A stretch of DNA of 36,946 nucleotides from Mariprofundus sp. GTDB lineage: Bacteria > Pseudomonadota > Zetaproteobacteria > Mariprofundales > Mariprofundaceae. Of the stretch, positions 1 to 7,345 are shown in pieces. The notes below the pieces were generated by a model, which did no database searches, was not told the origin of the DNA, and saw only the letters and a list, made by a program, of their open reading frames with translations. The stretch covers positions 1 to 36,946 of the forward strand of contig JAJFLE010000062.1 of assembly GCA_021772835.1 (NCBI GenBank), read 5' to 3'. A program made the translations under genes and the position numbers. How positions within the stretch are numbered: position 1 is the first letter of the stretch; the number at the start of each line of letters is the position of its first letter.

Positions 1-70
1 GATCCTCGGGCTTCTTGTAGTCAGCTAACAGACCATCAATTAGGTCTGCTGGTAATTTTGAAACGGTCAT
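1..70 (-). CDS. IS256-family transposase, N-terminal fragment cut by window edge
   Basis: Only the first 23 codons are in the window, running off its left edge. They read MTVSKLPADLIDGLL then ADYKKPED, the N-terminus I recall for a large group of IS256-family (Mutator-like DDE) transposases, in which the next residues normally continue as a helical LIGENGLL segment. The start is supported by a purine-rich AGGAG site about 7 bases upstream (plus-strand 74-80). The catalytic DDE residues are outside the window, so I cannot say whether the copy is intact. Family assignment is from sequence memory, not a search. Confidence 0.72.
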   Translation of the reverse strand, partial: MTVSKLPADLIDGLLADYKKPED

Positions 71-140
71 ACTCTCTCCTTTGAGTAAGACGGAACTATC
101 CGTCAATTTAACCGTTTACACAAAATTCAGGACACCCCCC
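1..140 (-). mobile_element. Right-hand end of an IS256-family insertion sequence (partial)
   Basis: The minus strand from the left edge carries the beginning of an IS256-type transposase (start at 70), a ribosome binding site, and then a leader of about 45 bases. The leader ends in an A/T-rich stretch followed by a run of six C (plus strand) at 135-140. IS256-family elements usually have a short non-coding leader and a terminal inverted repeat of 20-40 bases outside the transposase start; 104-140 fits that position. The outer boundary at about 140 is inferred from the C-run and from where the neighbouring gene begins. The other end and any 8-9 base target duplication lie outside the window, so the boundary is good only to a few bases. 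Confidence 0.7.
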
Positions 141-142
141 GA

Positions 143-475
143 TCAGTGCGTATTCATCATCTTGTCGTCTTTCATCATCTTGTCGTCTTTCATCATCTTG
201 TCGTCTTTCATCATCTTGTCGTCTTTCATCATTTTGTCGTCTTTCATCATTTTGTCGCCTTTCATCATCTTGTCGTCTTTCATCATTTTGTCGTCTTTCA
301 TCATTTTGTCATTTTTCATCATCTTGTCGTCTTTCATCATCTTGTCGTTTTTCATCATCTTGTCGTCTTTCATCATTTTGTCGTCATTCATATTCGATGC
401 CGTGGCATTACACGCACTCAAAAACAACGGTAATAATCCGGCCAGCACAACTGAAAGTATCAGCTTTTTTTTCAT
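143..475 (-). CDS. Hexapeptide-repeat lipoprotein (MxKDx-like), C-terminus next to IS end
   Basis: A protein of 110 residues. Residues 1-22 form a lipoprotein signal peptide (MKKK, hydrophobic stretch, lipobox LSAC with Cys22). After a short linker, about 13 tandem hexapeptides of the form K-D-D-K-M-M fill residues 30-107, with occasional N or G in place of a D. It resembles the small bacterial proteins known as pentapeptide MXKDX repeat proteins, but the period here is six residues. The product is expected to be an outer or periplasmic lipoprotein with alternating charge, rich in methionine; its role is unknown, and metal binding is only a guess. A GGAG site precedes the start. The repeats end in N-T-H and a stop three bases from the IS256 boundary, so the original C-terminus may have been lost to the insertion. 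Confidence 0.75.
   Translation of the reverse strand: MKKKLILSVVLAGLLPLFLSACNATASNMNDDKMMKDDKMMKNDKMMKDDKMMKNDKMMKDDKMMKDDKMMKGDKMMKDDKMMKDDKMMKDDKMMKDDKMMKDDKMMNTH
155..388 (-). repeat. 18-bp tandem repeat, about 13 units, inside the lipoprotein gene
   Basis: The unit TCATCATCTTGTCGTCTT (plus strand) recurs with an exact 18-base period. Units differ only at a few sites, mainly C/T in the CATCAT(C/T)TT part and GTC/ATT/GCC in the variable codon. The near identity between neighbours suggests recent expansion by slippage or unequal crossing-over, and copy number could vary between strains. All variants stay in frame with the lipoprotein. Confidence 0.95.
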
Positions 476-856
476 ATATTATCTCCATATCTCATGTATT
501 TGTGTCGGTTTTTCACCCATCCACGCAGGCCAATGTACTGGAATATAAATACAGATTGCTCACGCAATTATAACGTTTTGGTAACATCTCAAGCACCCCC
601 GTATATTTAGCCCAACCAACAACGGCGCTCAGAGTTATATCCATATCTGTTACAAAAATGTTATATCCCGGTGATATCCATGTGAACCGGATATGTCTGA
701 ATAACCCGGACTCATAAACAGGGTCGGATATCAATACGCTCAGAGGCATCCAATGAATGACATCCCGACACTGAATGGACAGCACGGCTTCACCCATGCT
801 TCGACCCGAAATCATTGCAGCAATGAAGTCATGAGACTCTGGCAGATTTATCAGGC
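476..856. other. Intergenic region between divergent lipoprotein and regulator genes
   Basis: No convincing gene. It must hold the promoter of the minus-strand lipoprotein (ribosome site about 485) and of the plus-strand response regulator. Between 640 and 700 the motif TATATCC/GATATCC occurs three times, including an inverted pair ATATCC 674-679 and GGATAT 689-694; it could be a binding site for the adjacent OmpR-type regulator, but this is only a suggestion. Confidence 0.4.
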
Positions 857-1576
857 ATGATTTGTGACACGGATATGAAAAGAGACATTCTCATCGTTGA
901 AGACAACGCCGACCTTGCCAGCCTGATTCAGCTCCATCTGGTTGATATCAACTGTACTGCTGATATTGCCAAAGATGGAGCTGAAGCGCTGAGGAAATAT
1001 CAGTCCAAACAGTACGACCTGATCATTCTGGATATTATGCTTCCGGTCATGGATGGCATCAGCCTGTGCCGTAAATTTCGCGAAGATCAACGTTATGTAC
1101 CCATTATCATGCTGACCTCCAAATCATCCGAGCTCGACCGTGTGGTTGGTCTGGAAATCGGTGCCGATGATTACATGACCAAGCCGTTCAGTATCCCCGA
1201 ACTGCTTGCACGCATTAAAGCACGTTTTCGCGCAGCAGAGGCATTAAGCCAGACTGCAGAGCAGGAACCACAGCAGCTGCTCGCAGGTGACATGGTCATC
1301 GACCTGCAAAAACGTCAGGTCATCATTGCTAATGAAGAGATCACACTCACTGCCAAGGAGTTCGATTTACTCGTCCACTTTGCAAAAAAACCGGGCAGAG
1401 TATTCACCCGCACCCAATTACTGGATCAGGTTTGGGGTTATCAGTTCGAAGGTTATGAACACACAGTGAATACGCATATCAATCGCCTGCGACAGAAAAT
1501 TGAAACAGATCCGGCTAAACCACGCTATATTCTGACCGTATGGGGCGTTGGCTACAAATTTAACGAGCAATCATGA
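857..1576 (+). CDS. OmpR/PhoB-family DNA-binding response regulator
   Basis: Encodes 239 residues. Residues 8-122 are a CheY-like receiver: acidic pair E15-D16, phospho-acceptor D59 in LIILDIMLP, conserved Thr/Ser in MLTSKS and Lys in MTKPF. Residues about 140-236 form the winged-helix DNA-binding domain, with the typical ending VNTHINRLRQKI and RYILTVWGVGYKF. It should be phosphorylated by the kinase encoded immediately downstream (the genes overlap by 4 bases) and act as a transcription factor. An internal ATG at 875 (MKRDILIV) lies closer to the usual family N-terminus and may be the true start; the upstream ATG at 857 follows a weak AGG. The kinase has a periplasmic sensor loop, so this is not the classical PhoB-PhoR pair. 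The signal is unknown. Confidence 0.92.
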   Translation: MICDTDMKRDILIVEDNADLASLIQLHLVDINCTADIAKDGAEALRKYQSKQYDLIILDIMLPVMDGISLCRKFREDQRYVPIIMLTSKSSELDRVVGLEIGADDYMTKPFSIPELLARIKARFRAAEALSQTAEQEPQQLLAGDMVIDLQKRQVIIANEEITLTAKEFDLLVHFAKKPGRVFTRTQLLDQVWGYQFEGYEHTVNTHINRLRQKIETDPAKPRYILTVWGVGYKFNEQS

Positions 1577-3039
1577 TCACACGCACCCTTTATGCCCGTC
1601 TTGCCATCACCCTGGCCCTCACACTGGGGCTGGTCGGCCTGATGTATGCGCTATTTATTTTCACTGCGGTGCAAAAAAACATCCAGCATGCCGATCAGTC
1701 GCTGAACCGGGATCTGGCCAAAACGCTGCTTGCCGAACGTAATCTTGTGCGCGAAAACGAGCTGGATGAGCAGGCTCTGAAAGAGACCTTCCGTATCTAT
1801 ATGGATGTGAATCCCAGCATTGAAATTTACCTGATTGATCTGGACGGAAAGATACTGGCCTACTCCGCCGATCCGAATCGGGTCCAGCGCACCCATGTCG
1901 AGCTTAAACCCATCCATGCTTTCCTGAAGAAAGACGCCATGTTCCCAATCCTGGGTGATGACCCGCGCGCAACGGACCGGCAGAAAGTTTTTTCAGTCAC
2001 CCCCATTCCTTCTGCTAAAAATGCGAACGGATATCTGTATGTCATCCTCAGAGGCGAGCAATACGACAAGGTGGAACAATTTGCCCGTGACAAGGAGCTG
2101 TTGTCACTAAGTGGCTGGGTGATCGCCATCGCACTAACCATCAGCCTGCTCATCGGCTTGCTGGTTTTCTATCCTTTAACACGTCGTTTACGCCGATTAT
2201 CGGAACAGGTCGATGCACTGCGCAAAAGCGGTTTTACCACACTGCCGGCGATTCCCGTCTCCGCTGGAGGCGATGAACTCAATCAGCTGGAGAGCAATAT
2301 TCATCTGATGGCAAAACAGATCGTTCAGCAATTGCAGCACATCTCCGAACAAGATGCACAGCGGCGTAACCTGTTTGCCAGTCTCTCGCATGATATACGC
2401 ACTCCTCTGGCGACCTTGCACGGCTACCTTGAAACGTTGCAAATCAAGGCCGATGAACTTAAACCTGAAACCCGTGAACAATACCTGGCACGCGCGATTC
2501 AATTTAGCAATCGGCTAAAGCTGCTGGTCGACGAACTGTTCGAAATGGCCAAACTCGATGCCATTCAAACTGCAACACAGGGCGAACCCTTTTCGCTACC
2601 TGAATTGGTACAGGACATTCTGCAACAGTTCGAAGCCCCTGCTCAACACATAGGGGTGCAACTGAACATGCAGGGCGATATGGAGATACCGTTTGTCGAT
2701 GGCGACATCGGCCTGATTCAGCGTGTGTTTGAAAATCTTGTCTCCAACGCCCTGAGACATGTTAACAGTGGTGATAGCATTACCATCAACCTGCGCGCTT
2801 TGAATCATCAGATTGAAGTACAAGTGTCCGATACTGGTTGCGGTATTGATAATAAGTATTTCGACAAGATTTTCGAGCCGTTTTATCAGGTCGACAATTC
2901 TCATCGCGGCGGTGAACACTCAGGTCTGGGCTTGGCAATAGTCCGGCGCATCCTTGAATTGCACGCCAGCGATATCCGTGTCAGCAGTGAACAGGGCCAG
3001 GGCACTACATTCTCGTTTGCTCTGAAAGTCGTTCAATAA
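1573..3039 (+). CDS. Membrane sensor histidine kinase (EnvZ-like), partner of upstream regulator
   Basis: Encodes 488 residues. Transmembrane helix 1 is about residues 10-32, a periplasmic sensor region spans about 33-175, helix 2 is about 177-198, and a HAMP linker follows (PLTRRLRRLSEQV). The HisKA domain carries the phospho-accepting H273 in SLSHDIRTPLATLHGY. The ATPase domain shows the N box (ENLVSNALRH), G1 box (DTGCGI), F box (FEPFYQVD) and G2 box (GLGLAIV). All catalytic motifs are present, so it should autophosphorylate and pass phosphate to the regulator encoded just before it. The ATGA overlap implies translational coupling. The periplasmic region has no motif I recognise, so the stimulus cannot be named. 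Confidence 0.92.
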   Translation: MITRTLYARLAITLALTLGLVGLMYALFIFTAVQKNIQHADQSLNRDLAKTLLAERNLVRENELDEQALKETFRIYMDVNPSIEIYLIDLDGKILAYSADPNRVQRTHVELKPIHAFLKKDAMFPILGDDPRATDRQKVFSVTPIPSAKNANGYLYVILRGEQYDKVEQFARDKELLSLSGWVIAIALTISLLIGLLVFYPLTRRLRRLSEQVDALRKSGFTTLPAIPVSAGGDELNQLESNIHLMAKQIVQQLQHISEQDAQRRNLFASLSHDIRTPLATLHGYLETLQIKADELKPETREQYLARAIQFSNRLKLLVDELFEMAKLDAIQTATQGEPFSLPELVQDILQQFEAPAQHIGVQLNMQGDMEIPFVDGDIGLIQRVFENLVSNALRHVNSGDSITINLRALNHQIEVQVSDTGCGIDNKYFDKIFEPFYQVDNSHRGGEHSGLGLAIVRRILELHASDIRVSSEQGQGTTFSFALKVVQ

Positions 3040-3444
3040 ACCAGGTTTCATTTTCACATGCAGTTATCCCCTGCCTGCCACGTTTACACATCCGTGTTCA
3101 GCGCTGAGTTAGAGCAACGCTGCCAGCTGATCAATGGCCTTTTGCGCTCACCCTTTCACCAAACACTACACCCGCGTTGTCATCCACAGGCATCAGTTCG
3201 TATGCCTTTTCAACCGCATCCCGGATCATTAAACGTTGCATACAGGTCATAAAAAGTACCGCCATCGGTGCCCGAGTCTTGAATTTTGAAACGCCAGCAG
3301 AGAGATTTAATGTGTATTGCATCAACCGTTTGAATCCAAGCCTATTCGTGGTCATTCAATTATTTTGCATCTTTTTTTATCCAGGTTCGTCTATATAAGT
3401 GGCGATAACAAAATCGCTGAACTAATAAATATTGGAGAATAGAT
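3040..3444. other. Intergenic region upstream of arsM
   Basis: No supported gene in 405 bases. A minus-strand reading frame at 3131-3355 ends with a protein-like stretch (AVLFMTCMQRLMIRDAVEKA) but has no ribosome site and no family I recognise; it may be a gene remnant. Near arsM there is an inverted repeat GCGAT-AACAAA-ATCGC at 3403-3418 and an A/T-rich stretch with TATATAA at about 3395; these may be part of the arsM promoter. Confidence 0.4.
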
Positions 3445-4254
3445 ATGACGCAAGTGGTAAATGACAACATTCGTCAAAGCGTTCGTGAGCAGTATGGAAA
3501 GGTGGCCGAATTGGATAACGAAGGCTGCTGTGGCCAAAGCAACTTATGCTGTAGTGGTGACACTTCCAACAATGCAAAAAATGCTTCAAAGGGTCTTGGC
3601 TACTCAGAGAGCGATGTTAATGGCGTGCCTGATGGGGCAAATATGGGACTTGGCTGTGGCAACCCACAAGCCATTGCTTCGCTTGAGGTTGGTGAAACGG
3701 TGTTGGATTTAGGCAGTGGTGGCGGTTTCGACTGTTTTTTAGCAGCCAGAGAGGTTGGAGAATCTGGTCATGTTATCGGTGTTGATATGACGCCTGAGAT
3801 GATCAGCAAAGCGCGGAGAAATGCAGATCATGCAGGTTATGGCAATGTTGAGTTCAGGCTTGGCGAAATCGAACATCTTCCTGTCTCTGATTCGACTGTA
3901 GATGTCATTATTTCCAACTGCGTAATTAATTTGTCCCCTGAAAAGGTCAAGGTTTATCAGGAATCTTTCAGAGTGCTTAAACCTGGTGGAAGGCTGGCAA
4001 TATCAGATGTTGTCGCTTCTACGGAACTGACGGAAACTCTAACTGGTGACATGGCGCTATATACGGGTTGCTTAGCAGGAGCCTCGGAAATTTCGTTTAT
4101 TGAAGAGGCTCTTAAAGAGATTGGATTTGAGAAGGTGAAAATCAAAGCAAAGGACGAAAGCAGGGAATTTATCCGCACCTGGTCTCCTGGCAGCAATCTC
4201 GAAGACTATGTCGTCTCAGCAACGGTTGAAGCATTCAAGCCACTAAACGATTAA
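3445..4254 (+). CDS. arsM: Arsenite S-adenosylmethionine methyltransferase
   Basis: Encodes 269 residues. The enzyme methylates As(III) stepwise with S-adenosylmethionine, giving methylated and partly volatile arsenicals. The SAM-binding Rossmann motif is VLDLGSGGGFDC (about 87-98), followed by the acidic VIGVDMTPEM. The three cysteines that bind arsenite in characterised ArsM proteins appear as C71 (GLGCGNP), C159 (SNCVINLS) and C209 (YTGCLAGA). Two extra vicinal pairs, C28-C29 and C35-C36, are in the N-terminal segment as usual in bacterial members. A GGAG site precedes the start. No arsR, arsB/acr3 or arsC lies beside it, so it looks like a stand-alone resistance gene. Base composition is slightly more A/T-rich than the neighbours, compatible with transfer but not proof. 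Confidence 0.93.
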   Translation: MTQVVNDNIRQSVREQYGKVAELDNEGCCGQSNLCCSGDTSNNAKNASKGLGYSESDVNGVPDGANMGLGCGNPQAIASLEVGETVLDLGSGGGFDCFLAAREVGESGHVIGVDMTPEMISKARRNADHAGYGNVEFRLGEIEHLPVSDSTVDVIISNCVINLSPEKVKVYQESFRVLKPGGRLAISDVVASTELTETLTGDMALYTGCLAGASEISFIEEALKEIGFEKVKIKAKDESREFIRTWSPGSNLEDYVVSATVEAFKPLND

Positions 4255-4261
4255 CATTTAA

Positions 4262-4296
4262 GACCTATCAATTGTAATGAGCAGTTGATAAGGGTC
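4262..4296 (+). terminator. Stem-loop after arsM
   Basis: Imperfect hairpin with arms GACCTATCAATTG (4262-4274) and CAGTTGATAAGGGTC (4282-4296): GACC/GGTC and TATCAA/TTGATA pair around a 7-base loop. It starts 8 bases after the arsM stop. There is no clear T-run, so termination is a guess. Confidence 0.4.
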
Positions 4297-4455
4297 TGTG
4301 GCTTATCAAACAGGAAAACCTTCAAGAGAAACCCCTGTGTGTTTTGATGTTTCACTTAATCCTCAAAACAATGTTCAAGACCCGGCACTTTCAGCTTCCG
4401 GACTAACCATCAGGATAGAAGATTTCACGTGCTACGCCCGAAGGATGAAGGTTAT

Positions 4456-4513
4456 GGGTGGCCTGAATGGCAACCCGACAGGATAGCCGGATTGAACGGC
4501 CTTCAGGCCACCC
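4456..4513. repeat. 12-bp perfect inverted repeat in the arsM to M48 intergenic region
   Basis: GGGTGGCCTGAA (4456-4467) and its exact complement TTCAGGCCACCC (4502-4513) flank a 34-base spacer. The stretch 4297-4689 around it holds no supported gene. The repeat could be a terminator-like stem or the relic of a small mobile element; a 12-base pair at this spacing could also arise by chance in a window this long. Confidence 0.4.
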
Positions 4514-4689
4514 TCCGGGTGAGGCATATTGATCTGCCGAATTACAAAACTGGGCACCATTGGGTTGAGGTTATTTTCATAGTTAACGAACACTCACTCC
4601 GGGCATGCGCAATTTCCGTCTTATTCATCGTGCAGTCACTATTACCTACCGCTACACTCTCCTGTTGAATTCAAATAAATACGCAGAAT

Positions 4690-6624
4690 TCAACCTGGGG
4701 GCATATTAAACCCTATCTGCGGCATCGGACATGCCAGCGCATCACACACTGCCCGCAATAACTCAAACTCGTTCGCCCTGACCTGACCATCGGCCAGCAC
4801 GACCTCTACACAGGCTTTTACCAGACGTCGTTTAATCTCCGGTGTCGCCTTTTCAGCCTTGTTCAGAGCCTGATCCAGCACAGACAAGTCAGATTGCTTT
4901 AGTGATGGTTTAATGCCCGTCTGCCAGGCCAGCACATGTGACATGGCATGGGCAAACAGCTCATCCGGCTGTTCATGGCTACCCTCCCTGATCAGCATGG
5001 AAACAATAAGGCCCGCTTCATCAGCGATTTCTGCCGCCACGTCAAAATACACAGCAGCGGGTTTCACTTTGGCAAAAGCCGGATGCAGATGCCGAATCAA
5101 CATGCGGTGCAGCATGTATTCAAAGATACTCAGTTTGTCATCCGCTTTGATCAGAGCGGCAATGCACTGGCGAAACTGTTTGTACTGCGCACGAGAGAGC
5201 GACTTCAATGCCGGCATTAATAACTCCAGCAATGGTATACGCAGCTCAGCTTCAAGGGCTGACACGGTGGGTTGAATATCGAGCAGTTCGCGCAACACGC
5301 TGGCATCGGCGCTGGTTTCCAGCGCATTCAATTGTATGGATCGAACCGTTTTATCGTTATCGAGCAGCAGACCATAAACGACAGCGCGCGCAGTAAACGG
5401 ATCGTGTGCAAAACGGTGCAGGCGGGCCGGAATGTTGTCCAGCAGTGAAATACTCTGCTGCAGTGCATCGGCATCCGGCCGACCGACAGACTGCATCACC
5501 GTATTTACATACTGTGGCAACGGTTGTGCCGATATCTGCCCCGCCAGCGAAGAGATCGCCTCGTGCATTACCGAGGCACTACGACTGGCAGAATTGATAA
5601 CCTCAAAATGACCGGAAAAAGATGCATCAAGCCGTTTGATACGCTTTGCCAGCGGCGGATGTGTCGCCCACCAATCCTTGTTCTCCCAGGATTTGACTGC
5701 ATTGCCGAAAAAGAAGTGGCTGGTCTGCTGGGTGGCGCTGTGATTCACGCGACTACCACCTTTGTAACCACCGATCACCTTCAAAGCACTGGCTATGCCT
5801 GCAGGATTGCGTGTGAACTGTACAGCAGCAGCATCGGCGAGGAATTCTCTTTGTCTTGAAACCGCACGTTTGATCATATCGGCAAACACCGCACCGACAG
5901 TACCAACCAGAAAAATCAAAAAACCGATCAGGGCTATAGCCGGATGTGTGCCACGTTCACGGCTGACGCGATAACCGGAAGCGTTTCTGGCTGTCATCAT
6001 CACAATACCTGCATCGGAGATCAGTGTGATACCGAACAGCAGCCCCATCAGCCGCATTTTCAGTCGCGTATCACCATTGAGGATATGACTGAACTCATGC
6101 GCAATGACACCTTGCAGCTCATCACGGTTCAGCAGTTCAATCGCCCCGCTGGTTACAGCAATCACGGCATCGGAGTGCCCAAAACCTGCAGCAAAAGCAT
6201 TGATGCCAGGTTGGGACAACAGATAAAGTGGCGGCACCGGCAGCCCTGCAGCAATGGCCATCTCCTCCACCACATGCTGCAGACGTCTGAGCAGAGGGTC
6301 ATCCGTAACAGCAGGCACACGCTGTGCACCCAGCATCTCGGCTACAGCTGCCCCACCCCCCTGCTGCAACTGATATGTCCGGTAAAGACTACCGGAAGCA
6401 ACAATCATCATGGTTAAACTGATCACCCAGAGGAAACGCTCGAAATCCCAGAAATCGCGAGCCAACCACTCGCCCTGAGAAACAAACATCTGGCTGAAAA
6501 ACAGGCCGCCAGTAACAGCCAGATAGACCGATAGTACAATCAGAATCACTGCACAGGTGAACAACACCACCAGCAAGGAGGTATTGCGCCGCGCCTGCTC
6601 CTGATGAGCAAAAAAATCTTTCAT
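4690..6624 (-). CDS. M48-family membrane metalloprotease (HtpX-like) with long C-terminal extension
   Basis: About 644 residues from the preferred ATG at 6624; an upstream GTG at 6648 lies inside a repeat element and lacks a ribosome site. Two transmembrane helices (about 17-40 and 64-82) precede the peptidase domain. The zinc motif is HEFSH (H176-H180) followed by LNGD, and the third ligand is expected in the REFLADAAAV segment near residue 250. Further hydrophobic helices lie around 185-240. HtpX itself is about 290 residues; here some 300 extra residues follow, ending in a helical region (KACVEVVLADGQVRANEFELL) that resembles TerB/tellurite-resistance-type helices. The gene lies downstream of lemA, a known recurrent pairing of LemA with M48 proteases. 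Substrates are unknown; envelope quality control is likely. Confidence 0.88.
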   Translation of the reverse strand: MKDFFAHQEQARRNTSLLVVLFTCAVILIVLSVYLAVTGGLFFSQMFVSQGEWLARDFWDFERFLWVISLTMMIVASGSLYRTYQLQQGGGAAVAEMLGAQRVPAVTDDPLLRRLQHVVEEMAIAAGLPVPPLYLLSQPGINAFAAGFGHSDAVIAVTSGAIELLNRDELQGVIAHEFSHILNGDTRLKMRLMGLLFGITLISDAGIVMMTARNASGYRVSRERGTHPAIALIGFLIFLVGTVGAVFADMIKRAVSRQREFLADAAAVQFTRNPAGIASALKVIGGYKGGSRVNHSATQQTSHFFFGNAVKSWENKDWWATHPPLAKRIKRLDASFSGHFEVINSASRSASVMHEAISSLAGQISAQPLPQYVNTVMQSVGRPDADALQQSISLLDNIPARLHRFAHDPFTARAVVYGLLLDNDKTVRSIQLNALETSADASVLRELLDIQPTVSALEAELRIPLLELLMPALKSLSRAQYKQFRQCIAALIKADDKLSIFEYMLHRMLIRHLHPAFAKVKPAAVYFDVAAEIADEAGLIVSMLIREGSHEQPDELFAHAMSHVLAWQTGIKPSLKQSDLSVLDQALNKAEKATPEIKRRLVKACVEVVLADGQVRANEFELLRAVCDALACPMPQIGFNMPPG

Positions 6625-6635
6625 GCGAATGTATT

Positions 6636-6750
6636 CACTACAAAGCACACGAAGTAACAGATGACAGACCAGGCGATGCCGAGGTCAGAGTCGATGTTCG
6701 CTAGCTCCGACACAATAGTTTCCTTCGCGATCTTCGTCTCCTCTGTGGTG
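6636..6750. repeat. Dispersed inverted-repeat element, copy A
   Basis: Left arm CACTACAAAGCACACGAAGT (6636-6655) and right arm CTTCGTCTCCTCTGTGGTG (6732-6750) are imperfect complements of each other. The left arm matches about 17 of 20 bases of an arm of a second copy at 30940-31026. The element fills nearly the entire gap between lemA and the M48 gene, in an otherwise tightly packed gene string, so it looks inserted. Confidence 0.5.
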
Positions 6751-6754
6751 AGTC

Positions 6755-7345
6755 CTAGAAACTGACCTTGGGAGCCTGTTTCTCTGCCTGCGATTCGATA
6801 GACCAGAGGGCTGCATCCATGAAACCGAACATGGGGGCCAGCATCACATCCGGAAATGTTTCACGTTGTGTATTGTAAAGCATCACCTCATCGTTATAGG
6901 CCTGACGTGCGAAGGAGACCTTGTTTTCAGTCGATCTCAGCTCCTCGGAAAGTTGCGCCATGGTTTGATCCGCCTTCAGCTCAGGGTAATTTTCCATCAC
7001 TGCATTCAGGTTTAACAATGCCCCCCCAAGCGCCGTCTCGGCACCGGCCAGCGATTTCATAGCCATAGGATGGCCCGGATTATGCTCCGCAGCTTTGATC
7101 GCAGTCAGCGCCTGATTCCGAGCTTCAATGACGTCCTGCAACGTCTCATGCTCATGTTTGAGATAGGCTCTGGCTGTTTCCACCAGATTGGGAATCAGGT
7201 CATAACGACGTTTGAGTTGCACATCGATCTGGGCAAAGGCATTTTTGAAGCGATTCTTCATTTTCACCAGACGGTTGTAGATCATCACAATGTAGAAGAT
7301 TAAAAAAAAGGTCAGGCCGAATATGACCAGCACAGTAGTTGTCAT
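6755..7345 (-). CDS. lemA: LemA family protein
   Basis: Encodes 196 residues. An N-terminal transmembrane helix (about 5-25, VLVIFGLTFFLIFYIVMIYN) is followed by the LemA core: RLVKMKNRFKNAFAQIDVQLKRRYDLIPNLV is the family signature, and then a long four-helix coiled region rich in A, E and K. The C-terminal VMLAPMFGF segment is also typical. LemA proteins are membrane-anchored with the helical domain outside the cytoplasm, and are often encoded with M48 proteases or TPM-domain proteins; their biochemical role is not settled. The start overlaps the end of the MFS gene by 4 bases (ATGA), implying coupling. Confidence 0.93.
   Translation of the reverse strand: MTTTVLVIFGLTFFLIFYIVMIYNRLVKMKNRFKNAFAQIDVQLKRRYDLIPNLVETARAYLKHEHETLQDVIEARNQALTAIKAAEHNPGHPMAMKSLAGAETALGGALLNLNAVMENYPELKADQTMAQLSEELRSTENKVSFARQAYNDEVMLYNTQRETFPDVMLAPMFGFMDAALWSIESQAEKQAPKVSF

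Noticed and set aside
143-475. CRISPR-like array because of regular repeats
   Set aside because: The repeats are contiguous without spacers and stay in frame in a lipoprotein gene.
513-815. Minus-strand frame of 100 codons before the response regulator
   Set aside because: No ribosome site, atypical composition, and it would run into the promoter of the repeat lipoprotein.
857-3039. Idea that the two-component pair is PhoB-PhoR controlling the PHO boxes in this window
   Set aside because: The kinase has a large periplasmic sensor region unlike PhoR, and no pst or phoU genes are nearby.
3131-3355. Minus-strand frame of 74 codons before arsM
   Set aside because: Part of it looks protein-like, but there is no ribosome site and no recognisable family, and it overlaps the likely arsM upstream region.
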